64,000 bases of DNA, taken from positions 3,038,001 to 3,102,000 of the forward strand of contig JAPNXP010000013.1 of NCBI GenBank assembly GCA_028753945.1, in the 5' to 3' direction. This document shows, one piece after another, positions 1 through 11,156 of the stretch. Positions within the stretch are counted from its first letter, which is position 1, and each line of letters opens with the position of its first letter. The position numbers and the translations under genes were made by a program. Source of the DNA: Hexactinellida sp. DTS-2022 (Eukaryota > Porifera > Hexactinellida). The notes beneath the pieces are model-generated. The model saw only the letters and a program-made list of their open reading frames with translations, was not told the DNA's origin and searched no databases.

Positions 1-205
1 CTCCATTACTGAGTTTGCCAAGTAGTCTTGTGCCTTCAATGATGGCTGCACTTTTACGCACACGTCTGTCCAGTTCTAGAGTGGATGCTTCATGGAGTTC
101 AGATGAACCACCCGGATGCCCACAGAAGAAACACAAGTCAACACCAATTTCAGAAATGTCAAACGATCTTGATCTGGTACGCTTACAACACCTGCTGTAT
201 CCTTA
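1..205 (-). pseudogene. Fragment of an unnamed Cys-motif protein family, second Cys module
   Basis: Read on the minus strand, the open frame contains DLCFFCGHPGGSSELHEAS followed by LELDRRVRKSAAIIEGTRLL. A CxxC pair followed by LHxAxTxxLDxxVRxxA is a pattern I know from a large family of uncharacterised invertebrate proteins with paired Cys motifs, often in repetitive DNA; I have no functional name for it. The frame runs off the left edge of the window and is closed upstream (near 210) by stops, so this is one exon or a truncated copy. The plus-strand frame over the same bases has no recognisable content. The gene at 458-721 carries what looks like the first Cys module of the same family in the opposite orientation. 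Confidence 0.4.
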
Positions 206-364
206 CTATCAGCTTCCAAATGTATTATTTAGGTATAGGAAGTCGGCTATTCTGAACATTTTTACTGTTGGAAGCTAAGTTCTATCTAGTACAGAAATGA
301 GTTAGCCATTTGGTTCCAATTATGTCCATATATGGTCATATGACTAATAATTCGGCTACATACC

Positions 365-390
365 TTATTATAGGAAATTTCCTATAATAA
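365..390. repeat. Perfect 26-bp palindrome
   Basis: The segment is fully self-complementary, built as TTATTATAGGAAA followed directly by its reverse complement, with no loop. It lies just inside the left inverted repeat of the 306-790 element. It may be a cruciform or protein-binding site of that element; function unknown. Confidence 0.6.
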
Positions 391-457
391 AGTATTTTAT
401 TAACATCGTTTCCAAATGCATTAGCTAGGTATTTGAAGGCCTTTATCCTACGTACTA

Positions 458-721
458 ATGGCCAAAATATTTAAACTTGTGGATGCAACACAGTCATCCA
501 CATTCCAATCCACTACATTTCAAACTAACTGGAATCTTTGTGTTATATGTCAATATGACAAAAATGAACCATTTCAATGTCCCAGTCACTCAACACAACT
601 TGACAAGCTGTCTGGATACAAATCACTGGCTGAAAATATAATCAGATTTCATGAACTAGGAGAACTGCCAAGAACTTTGCAGTTAGCAAGATTAGAAAGC
701 AATACAAGGTTCATTAGCTGA
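458..721 (+). CDS. Small ORF, first Cys module of the unnamed Cys-motif family
   Basis: An 87-residue frame from ATG at 458. It contains NWNLCVICQYDKNEPFQCPS, then GYKSLAENIIRFHELGELP. The CxxCQ...CP...GYxxLxxNIxxFxxLGxLP pattern is typical of the N-terminal module of an uncharacterised invertebrate family whose second module resembles the one encoded at 1-205 on the other strand. The full-length family continues with a WHxxC motif that is absent here, so this is a first exon or a truncated copy. It is enclosed by inverted repeats, which suggests it is carried by a mobile element. Metal binding is inferred from the Cys pairs only. Confidence 0.4.
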   Translation: MAKIFKLVDATQSSTFQSTTFQTNWNLCVICQYDKNEPFQCPSHSTQLDKLSGYKSLAENIIRFHELGELPRTLQLARLESNTRFIS

Positions 722-898
722 GTATTAGTCATATTACCAATTTACCATATATGGGCATTAAAATGGCACAATTGGAACCATAGAGGTATAATTCTAGGTG
801 CCTCCCGATCTTAAATAATTATATATACAATTTTCTAGTTGCACAACAAATTTGATGCTTTTATCACTAAATGCACAATTGTTAAGCTAATCCGCCCC

Positions 899-2759
899 AC
901 TATTCACCTTTAAGAGGGGAATTTATGTTGAACAGTTTCCAAATTTGAAGAAGCATTTCAACAAAGTTGTGTGTATTGTTTCGGTCTTCTTGGTTACAGA
1001 GTTCATTCTGTAACTTCAGAGCTGCAACAGTTAATTCGTTGAATACTTTCAAAACAAGTTTCACATTTTGGCGCTCAATAGCAGAAGGATAACGAGCTTT
1101 GATAGTCAAGCTAGGAGCTAACTTAGCTAAGGATTCTTTCTCTAAATTATAGAGGAGACGCACAACACTAAAAGATGCAGCGTAAACTTGAACAGGATAC
1201 ACAAAATAATCCAGCTTAATGTTCTGAAAGTTGGGAAAGTGAAAGGTTTTCCGAATATCTTTCTGATTCAACCAGTTTTTTCGAATACTTTAAAAAATGT
1301 GCACAAAGTCAAAAGTAACATAGAGTTTTCTTTTATTATCAGCAGTGTTCGGAAAAAACCGCCCTTTTCTAGAAAAGACCGGGGCAGGTGGAAAAAACCG
1401 CCCTTTTCTGGACTTTTCTGGGATTCATCTTGCGAGAGCAGCAGCAATTATTCGCAAACATTTGTTTGAGCAAGTAAACCATTTACTGGCCCACGCATGA
1501 TTAATATATTTCGGTGACAGTGCGGTTACTATTTTACTGTCTATAGTAAGTAAATGCATATGCCACAATTTGATATCTTTCATATGGTCAGATTACTTTT
1601 AAATGATTATTTGGTATCGAAGAATTCCTGTATACCACACTTATCAGCGTTCACCTAGCACCTTTGGTACTTCGTATTAGTAAACATATCATATACGTAT
1701 ATCAGACTTATTATCAGTGTATTCAGTGGTTAATCCACTAACCATAGTTTAACATTAGGGACGTGACCCACTCTCAAAAGTCCCAATTTAACAATCGGTG
1801 GACTAGAAGTGTAGAATCTCATTAGAAAATTTGTCTCTTGCATAAAGAAGCATACCATAGATGGGCATGCAGTGTTGCCATATATGGTCATAAATGTTTT
1901 TTTCCAAATTTAGTGCCCTTTTCCGGGGGGGAATCCTTATATAGAGCTGAGCTTTGTAGAGTTCAGATTTTTTCCCATACTAAAAGCCCAGGCTTACTTT
2001 CTAAAGGTCAATTTCAAACTCTGGAAAAAAACTGACCTTTCTCAGTGCATGAATACACTTAGTGAAAAACTGAACTCTACAAAGCTCAGCTCTATATAAG
2101 TAATTTCTTTCCGGGGTGGAAAAAACCGGTTTTTCCGGTTTTTTCCATGGGTTTTTTTCCGGAGTGGTCTTTTCTGGCAAACACTGATTATCAGAAGGGT
2201 GTGGTACACTAGCCTCTAACTGTTTAGTTGGAGAAAATAACTTGAATAAGTTCACGTTTAAAGGGTTATTGTCGGTAGAAATAATCTGTATTTTCAAACC
2301 GCAAGATTCGATATCCAAAATACAAGATTTAATTACGTGTATAGGAAAAAGGGATTTAGCAGATATAGATGCGCAAGGTATCAAACGAGAAATACAGGAC
2401 CATTTTTTGTGTAAACTAGAAACCATGATAGCAAATACAGTTCTTGTGGGGTTTTCAGGATGTAAGTTGGGACCAAATATTTCCCCACCCTTATATGAGA
2501 TATCAGACTTAAGATTCAAAAAATTTAAAAAAAATTTCGTCATGGATTTTGAAATGAAGTTATGACAAAGCATTTCTCTAAAATTCGAAATATTGTCTGA
2601 AATAATGTACAAATATATGCACTTTAAAACATCATTAGATACAACCCTATTATTCGTTCTCATATACAAAAATTCAAAGGATTCTGAATTATAGTTCCCA
2701 TGATTGAACAATTTGAAAAAATCATCAAATTTGTTATCTTCGAACCATGAATAATGCAA
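899..2759 (-). pseudogene. P-element-type (THAP9-like) transposase fragment split by a MITE
   Basis: Reading from 2759 downward, a helical N-terminal stretch leads into ENPTRTVFAIMVSSLHKKW, then IESCGLKIQIISTDNNPLNV, the first half of the RNase H-like catalytic fold of P-element transposases. The frame is cut at 2195 by the 844-bp element at 1343-2186 and resumes at 1342 with the IRNNWLNQK-type region and its downstream helical part (to 899, KLFNINSPLKGE). The THAP zinc finger and the C-terminal RGGLKYPS region are missing at this locus. Closely similar fragments lie at 3089-3591 and 23203-23640. The residues 2001-2194 read in frame are MITE sequence, not transposase. Clearly dead. Confidence 0.8.
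1343..2186. mobile_element. hAT-type MITE inserted in a P transposase
   Basis: The element starts CAGTGTTCGG and ends AACACTG, and is flanked by the exact 8-bp duplication ATTATCAG (1335-1342 and 2187-2194). CAG...CTG ends with 8-bp duplications are the hAT hallmark. The terminal inverted repeat is only about 7 bp perfect; both ends then carry AAAAAACCG and CTTTTCT blocks. Internally, 1938-1966 and about 2068-2099 form a perfect inverted repeat of 27 bp or more. There is no transposase. Removing it rejoins the P-transposase frame, so it is younger than that fragment. Confidence 0.85.
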
Positions 2760-3085
2760 TAATTAAAATATGCCTTATAAGCTGCACAACTTTATAATTT
2801 CATCACGAAATATGGTTTTCAAGCCATTATATAGTCAAACAATCAGCTGCACTGAACTTACACTGTAAAATTTTTCATTTCCAATTTTGAAAAGAAGGTG
2901 GCAAGAAAGTGGCGGAAGTCACTTTTATGATACGTCATCATCAAAAAATTTGAAATTTTTATTTTTTGATTGTCGACAGAGAATGAAAAACCATGTCTGA
3001 ATCCGAGATTTTTTGCAAATTTGATAATTATATCAACCAATATGGCACTGTTACAAGGTGTAACAGCTGGGCCATGGCCCGTGTA
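2760..3085. other. No gene recognised
   Basis: AT-rich spacer between two P-element fragments. It has short open frames with no recognisable content and no clear terminal repeats. Confidence 0.5.
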
Positions 3086-3088
3086 CGG

Positions 3089-3591
3089 TTAAGTGGGGAA
3101 TTTATGTTGAAAAGTTTCCAAATTTGAAGAAGCATTTCAACAAAGTCGTGTGTATTGTTTCGGTCTTCTTGGTTACGGAGTTCATTCAGTAACTTCAGAG
3201 CTGCAGCAGTTAATTCGTTGAATACTTTCAAAACAAGTTTCACATTTTGGCGCTCAATAGCAGAAGGATAACAAGCTTTGATAGTCAAGCTAGGAGCTAA
3301 CTTAGCTAAGGATTCTTTCTCTAAATTATAGAGGAGACGCACAACACTAAAAGATGCAGAGTAAACTAGAACAGGATACACACAGTAATCCAGCTTAATG
3401 TTCTGAAAGTTGGGAAAGTGAAAGGTTTTCCGAATATCTTTCTGATTCAACCAGTTGTTTCGAATACTTTTCAAAATGTGCACAAAGTCAAAAGTTAAAT
3501 AGAGTTTTCTTTTATTATCAGATGGCCTCCTCAATATGTTATTTTGCTTTAGAGATATGGTGAGGATGTTTCTTCTGAGGGGAAGAAACAT
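3089..3591 (-). pseudogene. P transposase RNase H-like segment (copy 1)
   Basis: The minus frame has the motif FDFVHILKSIRNNW followed by LNQKDIRKTFHFPNFQNIKLD, the central catalytic segment of THAP9/P-type transposases, then SAIERQNVKLVLKVFNELT. The FDxxHxxKxIRNN block is diagnostic of the superfamily. It is missing the upstream catalytic half and the C-terminal region, and is separated from its THAP exon (4070-4297) by non-coding sequence. The last residues before 3089 are not P-like. The 899-1342 and 23203-23640 segments are more than 90 percent identical by eye. Confidence 0.75.
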
Positions 3592-4069
3592 AGAAAAAAA
3601 AGCTAAGTTTCAGAGTAATCTCTGTAAATATCGTATTAATTTGTCGAATATCAGTGATAGAGATAAGTGAGAGAGAAATGGACTCCCCATATATATATAT
3701 CCGTTCACAGATAAAAAAGAATTTATTTCAAGAGAAACATCTGCACAAATATTATGATTTTCCATCTTAGTCAAAAAATCTCACACAATTATCTGTTTGA
3801 ATCCAAACTAACCAGTCAGTTGGGATTGTTATCAAAGCTAACTTATCTCATATTTCTTGTATACAACCAACACGAAACTTCTCCATTTCTGTATTCTCTA
3901 ATCTCAAGCTGAGATTAGTTGCTTGGTTCAATAAATCTTCCTCTTTGGAGTCGGAAGAGAACCGAGTTCGTTTGATTCTAATTGAAGGGGTAGAGTAATA
4001 ATAAGACGGACAACCAGGAAGGAGAGAGCGGACAGCGCCAGGATTTAATTGGGTCTTCCTCGCGGGACC

Positions 4070-4297
4070 TCATAGGATGTGCCGTCTCCTCTGGGTACCG
4101 TGTGAAAATATTGAATATCTTCCTTCGGAAAATGCTTTGCACACACATACACCATTTGAGGAAAGAAATATCCTCACGATGGAGAGCACGTATTCAGGCA
4201 TGTCGTAACTCAGGTGGACCATCTGGAAGTTTAAAAACTGGGACGCGCTCTTCTGGGGTATATTACCCCTACAACCAGGGGCAGAACAGTTCGTCAT
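4070..4297 (-). pseudogene. Degenerate THAP zinc-finger exon (P-B copy 1)
   Basis: The minus strand begins MTNCSAPGCRGN, the first CxxxxC of a THAP (C2CH) DNA-binding domain. After a frame change the same strand reads VPVFKLPDGPPELRHA, then a TGA where the invariant Trp is expected, then IRALHREDI; a second frame change gives the VCVCKAFSE block, equivalent to the last Cys and His of the domain. So the finger has two frameshifts and one stop. The same lesions occur in the copy at 24290-24517, so they predate the duplication, and these elements must have moved with transposase supplied in trans. Confidence 0.7.
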
Positions 4298-4568
4298 GAG
4301 AAAAATTTAAATATCTAACTAATTAAGAGAAACAAAGTTAATATAGTACTAGGAAGTGCTTAAAATATTGGTGGAAGGAGAATTGTATTAATTAATTACT
4401 AAAAATTAACAAAAATCAGTAAGAAGTTGATCCAAGTATTTTTAAAATATTTCTAACTGTACAGAGATAAATGTAAATAACTATGGGTCAATAATAATAT
4501 CGTACACTACTTCATCCTTGGTGCAAAATATCAGCTTTGATGGTAGGCCTTATATAGAGTAGGCTATG

Positions 4569-4719
4569 GAATAGCTAATATTTACAGACGAATCTCGCTA
4601 CCTATTTTAATCAAAATTTATATATTTACATTATGGGTATATAAGAAAATCGCCATCATCTTATCCCTGGTCCAGGCGCATTTGGCTCAGTGAAATGGCC
4701 TTATGTTTAGTAGGCTATG
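4569..4719 (-). mobile_element. End fragment of a P-A family element, inverted
   Basis: The reverse complement matches the first 150 bases of the P-A element at 4869: CATAGCCTACTAAACATAAG, then GGACCAGGGATAAGATG, then the GTCTGTAAATATTAGC block. It ends at 4719 with the terminal CTATG and is bounded on the left by P-B copy 1. The rest of this element is not seen. Confidence 0.7.
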
Positions 4720-4868
4720 CAACTGTGCATATTATGCTGCCCGCTAAGAGATATACATTAGTCTTAGAAGGTGCCCAAAATTACCTCTGTATAAAACAAC
4801 GGTGCTTATTATGCTCTACTACTAAGGAATATACATTAGTCTTAGACGGTGCGCAAAATAACCTCTCT
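4720..4868 (+). repeat. Sat A repeat, about two units
   Basis: Two units of the 79-bp repeat, recognisable by GTGCNTATTATGCT and ATATACATTAGTC, caught between the P-A end fragment and the P-A element starting at 4869. Confidence 0.8.
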
Positions 4869-5123
4869 CATAGCCTACTAAACATAAGGCCATTTCACTG
4901 AGCCAAATGCGCCTGGACCAGGGATAAGATGAAGGCGATTTTCTTATATACCCATAATGTAAATATATATATTTTGATTAAAACTACAATGCTTATCTGG
5001 TTTAGAAATATAGTAACGAGATTCGTCTGTAAATATTAGCTATTCTAATTACAAATTCTCTTTTAATTCAATCATACTTTGCATTTATAATGCTAGCTCC
5101 TTGTTTATTTATATCCTGGACTC

Positions 5124-6840
5124 ATGCCAACTCTTGTTCTGTTCCCAGATGTGCTACTGGATACTATAGTGACCATAGTGGTGTTGCAGTATTTCACATT
5201 CCTTCTGGGCCGCAAGTGGAAAAGTTTTCTGCATAGAGATGGTGAGTATGCTTTACTAGTATAAATAACTTATATGTAGACCGTCTATTTCTAGACCAGG
5301 TTTTCTTAAATATACATTAGTAATACCCATAGACGGCAGGGCTTTTGGTCTACAGAATTTATAGACGGTCGAAATTTTTTTGGCTTATTTTGTATGGGCT
5401 TTTTATATAGACCGTCTACAATGACTCTACATATAAGGATGCTCTTTAATTAATCATACGTAATTATGTAATTATATGCTAGATCTTCACACACTGAAAT
5501 CATTTTCGTTTGTCTAAACACTTTGATCCTGAATCCTGATGATATCATTGACACACAAACTTATCTTGACATTTATGGCCAAACGAAGATACGACCAATA
5601 AAAGCTACATTGAAGTAAGCGCAGTACCTAAATACCTTCCTGGTGGCCCTGATGGTCTTAATCACACTGCACTATCAAGTATCAGCGGCTTGATAGAGAC
5701 AAAATGAGCATGATTTCAGATCCGAGTATGTCAAGTTGTGCTAAATGTAAAAGTTTTGTATTTTAACATGTTGTATGTTATTGTATATAGGCAATAAAAC
5801 AGAGTGTTGACTTGTACGAAGAAGAACAGAGAAAATTCACTGTCTCTAAATCATCTGACATTAAGATCTCCAAGGATTGTTTTCTGGCACCTTGATACCA
5901 CATTTATAGTGTCAATAAGACATCAAATATTGTCATTTCAGTCCAAAACATTATTACTATTGACAAGTTTCTTCAAGTTAGAGTGTTATAATCGTGGAAC
6001 CCTTGCGAATCTCTCAATCAGCTGGATGTTTGAAACGATAAATATGGACATTGATTGATTAATCAACACTCTTGGAAGGGAGTTCGTCTCAAGGAACAAG
6101 ATTACAGATGTAAAACTACAATGTATTGGTTCGTCAAATCCTGGAAAATGAGAGGGCACTTAAACAGTCTAATATTCTCAAGTTGTATAATAGGAAAGAT
6201 TATGTCCATAAAGATCAAGATTCGTTTATGGAATTTATAGGCAGATCTTTATCGCAGCATCCTGAGAATTGTGATTTCACACATAATGTCTGTGGCCACT
6301 CTTTTGAATTCTTTTCCTGAATTCATACACAAGACAAACCTCTAGATTCTATCGGAGGATATGCTGCCTTTCTTATTAAGGAAATTGTCTAAAATCTCAG
6401 ATTTGTACCCGATCGTTGTTCAGTACTCACTGAAAGTATACGGAATTGAATGGAAATTGAAGACCCGAATTTTAACTTTTGCCTTTTGATTGGCCTTTTT
6501 GATCGTGGCTGCTTAAAATGGCCCTTCCAATTACGTGCTAAATGTGGTGTTTACACCTTGGAAAGTGTTTACAATTATGTTTTCAATCGGATTCAATCAA
6601 CTGCCCCTCCTAAAACTCGATAGTGAAAAGTGCGAAGACTTCGTTGATGAGTGTATAGATCGCTTAGTACAGAAGGAAAATCAATTTCTTACTTTAAATT
6701 TTAACAACAGTAGCCAATTATTATTTAACAGCAGCAAGGCAAAGAACCATATTGTATTATTGTTCCTACTACCTGCCCCAAAGAAAATCATGAGAGATTC
6801 CTCTAAATATTTGCTTAGTTTTCATAATTATACTATCTAG
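5124..6840 (+). pseudogene. Highly degenerate THAP/P-type transposase (P-A)
   Basis: A THAP exon is visible at about 5125-5242: the bases encode a CATGYYSDHSGVAVFHIPSG segment, then, after a frame change, KWKSFLHRDGE. It ends near a GTGAGT that looks like a splice donor. Further right, 6129-6320 encodes VRQILENERALKQSNILKLY in one frame, equivalent to the post-catalytic block of the better preserved gene at 51766-54658. At 6480-6600 a third frame gives LFDRGCLKWPF, the RGGLKYPS block. Multiple stops and frame changes separate these. The catalytic core is not readable. Long dead, but the collinear order of remnants supports one ancestral gene. Confidence 0.65.
5277..5427. repeat. Small inverted-repeat insert with GACGGTC motifs
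   Basis: The sequence starts GTAGACCGTCTATTTCTAGA and ends TATATAGACCGTCTACA, with TAGACGGTC and CATAGACGGCAGG repeats between. The CCGTCTA words occur in both orientations. It resembles a small palindromic element inside the P-A copy. No target duplication was established. Confidence 0.4.
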
Positions 6841-7037
6841 TTTGCATGTAATAATAATACTTTAGCTTGAATTTATGTTGGGAGACAACTATGACCCATA
6901 TATAAAACTTTGATATGTGTAGTTGATATAAAGAGTCTAGTATTAATCAGGTAATTGGTTACAGTTAGAAAAATAAACCCGCCTTTATCTTATCCCTGGT
7001 CCAAAGCAGTGAAATGGCCTTTATATAGTAGGCTATG

Positions 7038-7670
7038 CCTCTCTATAATAACAACTGTGTCTATTATGCTGCGCACTAAGACATATATACATGTCATAGA
7101 AGGTGCCCTAAGTACATCTCTATAATAACATCTGTGCTTCTTATGCTGCCCAACTAAGAAATAAAGATTAGTCATAAAGTGTGCGGAAAAGTACCTGTCT
7201 ATAATAACAACTGTGCATGTTATGTTACCCAAGTAATAAATACACAACAGTCATAGACGGGGCCCAAAAGTAACTCTATATAATGACAACTGTGCGTATT
7301 ATTCGGGCCTACTAATAAATATACATTAGTCATAGACGCTGCCCAAATGAACCTCTCCATAATAACTACTGTGCATATTATGCTGCCTACTAAGAAATAT
7401 ACATTAGTCATAGATGGTGCCCAAAAGTGCTTCTCTATAATAACATCTTTGCATATTATGCTAGCGATAAGATTTATACATTGGTCATATAGGGTGCGGA
7501 AATTTCCTCTCTATAATAACAACTGTCCATATTATGCTCCCCGACTAAGAATATACATTTGTATTAGACGGTGCGCAATAAAACCTGTCTATATTAACAA
7601 CTGTTCATTTAATGCTGCCCTACTAAGAATACACACTAGTCATAGACGGGGCCCAAAAGTATCCTCTCTC
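7038..7670 (+). repeat. Sat A array, about 8 units
   Basis: Diverged tandem units of about 79 bp with the consensus pieces CCTCTCTATAATAACAACTG, TGCNTATTATGCTGCCC, ACTAAGAAATATACATTAGT and CATAGACGGTGCCCAAAAGT. Because the unit is close to 78 bp (26 codons), spurious open frames run through it. It continues at 14625 beyond the Helitron and its flank. Confidence 0.85.
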
Positions 7671-7792
7671 GTGACCTTCGTTATTAAGGCCTTACTACTA
7701 CTCCGAACCATGGATTACTTAAAGTCCATTGATTATTAGCTGTCATATCTTTATCTCAATCGCTAGTAATGACAGCCTTGAGAAATACATTA
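7671..7792 (+). mobile_element. Partial long-TIR element (CGTGACC end)
   Basis: The bases CGTGACCTTCGTTATTAAGG, CCATGGATTACTTAAAG and TCCATTGATTATTAGCT match the left end of the element at 42042-42826. Only about 120 bp remain before the Helitron starts at 7793. Confidence 0.6.
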
Positions 7793-8359
7793 TCTATATA
7801 AATAAAGTAGTAGGTTTGTATGTCTGTCTGTCCTCACATCTCCTCTGAGAGTTACAACAGATCTTAACCAAAATTTGTATGCCATCTAGGAGTTACCCCA
7901 CCACCCTGAATAAGGAGTTTTTAAGAGATATTTACATTCCTCGCGAAGTTAACTCAAAATATGTGATTTTTTTGGCACCTTCCCATACATTTCAATGGGA
8001 ATTATCAAAAGTTCATAGTGCTGCGAAAAAAACATTTCAAACGTGCAATCTAGGTTTTAGTTTATGAGGAATCCAAATATGATATTTTAAAGTCAATATA
8101 ATGCATAATTTTCAATTTACCACATGCAAATTTTCACACTTTGCGAGGGTACCGACCTTGACCTATCAGATTGCAGAGTTCTCACATTATTCTGACTCGA
8201 GTTTTATTGGTCTATAATTCAATGGGTCAATTGTGTATGAAAGAAAACAACAATTGAATGTCCCTCGCTATAGCTATTTAACCAATAAAATTTCAGCTTG
8301 CATTGAGTTGTCAATATTCTCATTCCCATTGTCCCCGTAATATTAATACAACTGTTTAC

Positions 8360-8472
8360 AATATTTTAACATATTTCACATTTCACATTTCACATATTTC
8401 ACATTTCACATTTCACATCTGTCATATTTCACATTTCACATCTGTCATATTACACATTACACATCCGTCATA
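8360..8472 (+). repeat. Microsatellite, (TTTCACA)n-like
   Basis: A run of TTTCACAT-type words with CTGTCATAT interruptions, lying about 20 bp upstream of the Helitron ORF start at 8489. It is presumably part of the Helitron 5' untranslated region. Confidence 0.7.
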
Positions 8473-9184
8473 TTTCAAATCATAAAAAATGCCACTCAAG
8501 AAACGTTCGCATGTGTCCAACGATTCCAAAACAAGATGCAATACAGCAGGAAAGCGACTAAAACGAGACAACGAATGCGAGGAACAGAGAGAACTGCGCC
8601 TCGAAAGAGATAGAACAGCTACTGCAGCTATTCGTAGCAACGAATGCGAGGAGCAGAGAGAACTGCGCCTCGAAAGAGATAGAACAGCTACTGCAGCTAT
8701 TCGTAGCAACGAATGCGAGGAACAGAGACACCTGCGCCTCGAAAGAAATAGAAGTTATTGCAGCTATTCGTAGCAACGAATCGGAAGAGCAAAGACAATC
8801 CCGCATTCAAACACAAAGGACAACTACTGCATCCTCTAGATCTAAGATCCACGAAGATCTTATTCATATTGCCTTCAGCTACCATGCCAGTACTGGCGAT
8901 TATGACCATCCATCTCTGCAAATCAATTCAATGGTAGAAATTTGCAACTTTTGCAAGGCAAACAAATTCAAGGGAGAGACTCTAGGCATCTGTTGTTCTG
9001 GAGGTAAAGTGAGCTTGGAACCATTCCCTGCACCACCACCACTACTCCAAGAACTGCTCTCTGGAGAAGGCCCAATAAGCAAGTTGTTCCTAGCACATAT
9101 TATCGAATACAACGGTTGCTTTGCCATGACCATCTTTGGTCACCAGGATGCCTCCGTACAGGGCTAGAACCCGAGCTTCAGGAT

Positions 9185-9310
9185 CCAAGGCCAGGTAATT
9201 AATAAATATATTTACGATCACGATCGTGGTCATATAATGATATTTTCCAAGGCCAGGTAATTAATAAATATATTTACGATCACGATCGTGGTCATATAAT
9301 GATATTTCCT
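9185..9310 (+). repeat. 62-bp tandem duplication at a likely intron
   Basis: Two near-identical 62-bp units begin CCAAGGCCAGGTAATTAATA and contain CGATCACGATCGTGG. Each contains a potential CAG|GTAATT donor. In Helitron proteins the sequence before (ending IQGQ) normally continues into a YHRIGSLLP block, which resumes at about 9308 as RIGSILPPEE. The duplication sits where a short intron would be, and I cannot see a clean acceptor. Confidence 0.6.
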
Positions 9311-10342
9311 CGTATTGGTAGCATTCTTCCACCCGAGGAAGTTCAACCCAAGTTCCTACAAGTATACTTCTTGGTTTCCTTTGCTGAACAGGCTGCTGTT
9401 AGGGGCGGTCAAGGATTAAACGAACAAATCCTCAGAAATATTACCGAATGGTTCCATCACAACAACCACTACGTTCGTGAGCTCAAGACGGCAAAGGACA
9501 TCATCGAGGAGGGCAACATCGAAGAGCGTAAGATCGTGATCCGAGAGGACAGAAGTCCCCAGGGTGAACACGAGCGACGCTATAATATCCAGACGGCTGC
9601 AGAAGTGGCAATCCTCATGGATAATGAACCGACAGAGACCAGAGATATCATCTTCCGCCTCAAGGATGGCCACCTTAAGCGCATATCTGAGCTGCACCCA
9701 GGATACGTTCCGCTACAATACCCGTTGCACTTCCCACATGGTACTGATGGCTATCATATATATATGCAGGGGAAGAACGGACGCAAGGTTACACAACAGC
9801 AGTACTACAGTTTCCACATGATGGTCAGGGACGGAAACTACCTGCTACAGGGTGCGAGCCTCTTCCAGCAGTACTTGGTTGATGCCTACTGCAAGATTGA
9901 GACTGAGCGCTTGCAGTTCCTACGGCGTGAGCAGCAGACCCTAAGAGCGGACAACTACACGAGCCTGCGAGACAGCCTACTAGCAGGAGATGGTGATCCC
10001 CACCAAGTCGGCCAGAAGGTGGTACCCCCAACAACTTACACAGGTGGACCGAGGTACATGCATGAAAAATAGAGCGATGCCATGGCCTACGTGAGACGCA
10101 TGGGACGCGGACTTATTCATTACTATGACATGCAATCCAAAGTGGCCCGAGATTGTGGGCAACCTGCTGCTTGGCCAGAAGTCCCAGGATAGGCCAGACT
10201 TAGTGGCCAGGGTGTTTCGACAGAAGCTAAGAAAAATGATTACCTTACTCAAGAAGGGCGCCTTCGGCAAAGTACAGGCATGGCTTTATTCAATCGAGTA
10301 CCAAAAACGTGGACTTCTTCATGCTCATATCCTGACCTGGCT

Positions 10343-11129
10343 CATGGCCTACTTAATATACGGCTAGATATGTCACCGAGAAGGCCATAAAACGAGAAGG
10401 CCAGTTTCTAATTTTCATTTAGGATAAACTATGCCTCCTATTGTTATTATTTGGGTTGTATATGGGGTAATCAACCATTGCGAGTCCATTAGAACCACTT
10501 TTGAGAATCTCAGATCTGTGGTTAAGCTGTTTAGGCGCCATTTAATGATGACACCACAAATATACAAAAAATAAAAATTCGAGTCTAAAGAACTGCGAGA
10601 AAATGAAAATAATTTACTAATATACTTAGAATACATTTTCAGAATATATAATGAGAATGAATATATATAAACCATCAATTATATACGTTTTATGTACGAA
10701 AATAGTAAGTTTTAATTCGGAACTACTTGTATTTTAGCATGTGATTGCTTTATAATTTTTTTAAATTTTTAGAATGTCGCCATTTTGTGATTTAGTAGCC
10801 TTTGGGGTATGAAATATATCCCTATATTAGTATTCCTATTATAAAATTATTAGAAAGTAGGAAGTAACTGAAATTTATGATATTTAAATTTTTTTTCATT
10901 TTACCATAAATTGTTACCGTCATCATTAAATTGCGCCTTAACAGCTTAACCATAAATCTGAGATTCTCAAAAGTGGTTCTAATGGACTCGCAATGGTTGA
11001 TTACCCCACATACAACCCAAATAATAACAATAGGAGGCATAGTTTATCCTAAAATGAAAATTTGAAACTGGCCTTCTCGTTTTATGGCCTTCTCGGTGAC
11101 ATATCTAGCCGTATATTAAGTAGGCCATG
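10343..11129. mobile_element. Long-TIR element inserted in the Helitron Rep region
   Basis: The two ends are inverted repeats of about 215 bp, starting CATGGCCTACTTAATATACG and ending with its complement. They are flanked by the exact 7-bp repeat CCTGGCT (10336-10342 and 11130-11136). Removing the element and one repeat restores the Rep frame across HAHILTWL. The interior is AT-rich with no coding. The terminus resembles those of the P-A and P-B elements (CATAGCCTAC) and of the element at 45204-46046. Confidence 0.85.
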
Positions 11130-11156
11130 CCTGGCTGTACCCGGAGGAAAAATAAG

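Larger units (their letters stand above)
306..790. mobile_element. Inverted-repeat element carrying a Cys-motif ORF
   Basis: The left flank (306-351) and right flank (about 721-790) are imperfect inverted repeats: both contain GGTTCCAATTRTG, then CATATATGG, then ATATGACTAATA when read inward. The right arm has about 20 extra bases in the middle. The ORF at 458-721 lies between the arms. I cannot place a clear target duplication, so the outer limits are approximate and the superfamily is unknown. Confidence 0.4.
3086..4568 (-). mobile_element. P-B family element, copy 1 (internally deleted)
   Basis: Nearly identical to 23300-24787. The right end reads inward from 4568 as CATAGCCTACTCTATATAAG, the same terminus as copy 2 at 22031-24786. 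Copy 1 and copy 2 differ in an internal patch (3420-3527 against 23632-23757), so they have different internal deletions of a common parent. The element abuts, at 4569, an inverted end fragment of the P-A family and has apparently inserted into it. The left (3') end is not clear. Confidence 0.7.
4869..7037 (+). mobile_element. P-A family element with terminal inverted repeats
   Basis: The left end is CATAGCCTACTAAACATAAG; the right end, read inward, is CATAGCCTACTATATAAAGG. Both are followed by a block ending GGACCAGGGATAAG, so the inverted repeat is about 55-60 bp and imperfect. It is flanked by the 7-bp repeat CCTCTCT (4862-4868 and 7038-7044), which occurs once in the canonical Sat A unit; the element therefore inserted into existing Sat A. 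It carries a highly degenerate THAP/P transposase (next entry) and a small inverted-repeat insert (5277-5427). Confidence 0.8.

Noticed and set aside
15..278. 87-residue plus-strand frame at the left edge
   Set aside because: The opposite strand carries the recognisable Cys-motif text; the plus frame has none.
8365..8470. CRISPR-like regular short repeats (TTTCACAT)
   Set aside because: Simple microsatellite without unique spacers, in a eukaryotic Helitron leader.
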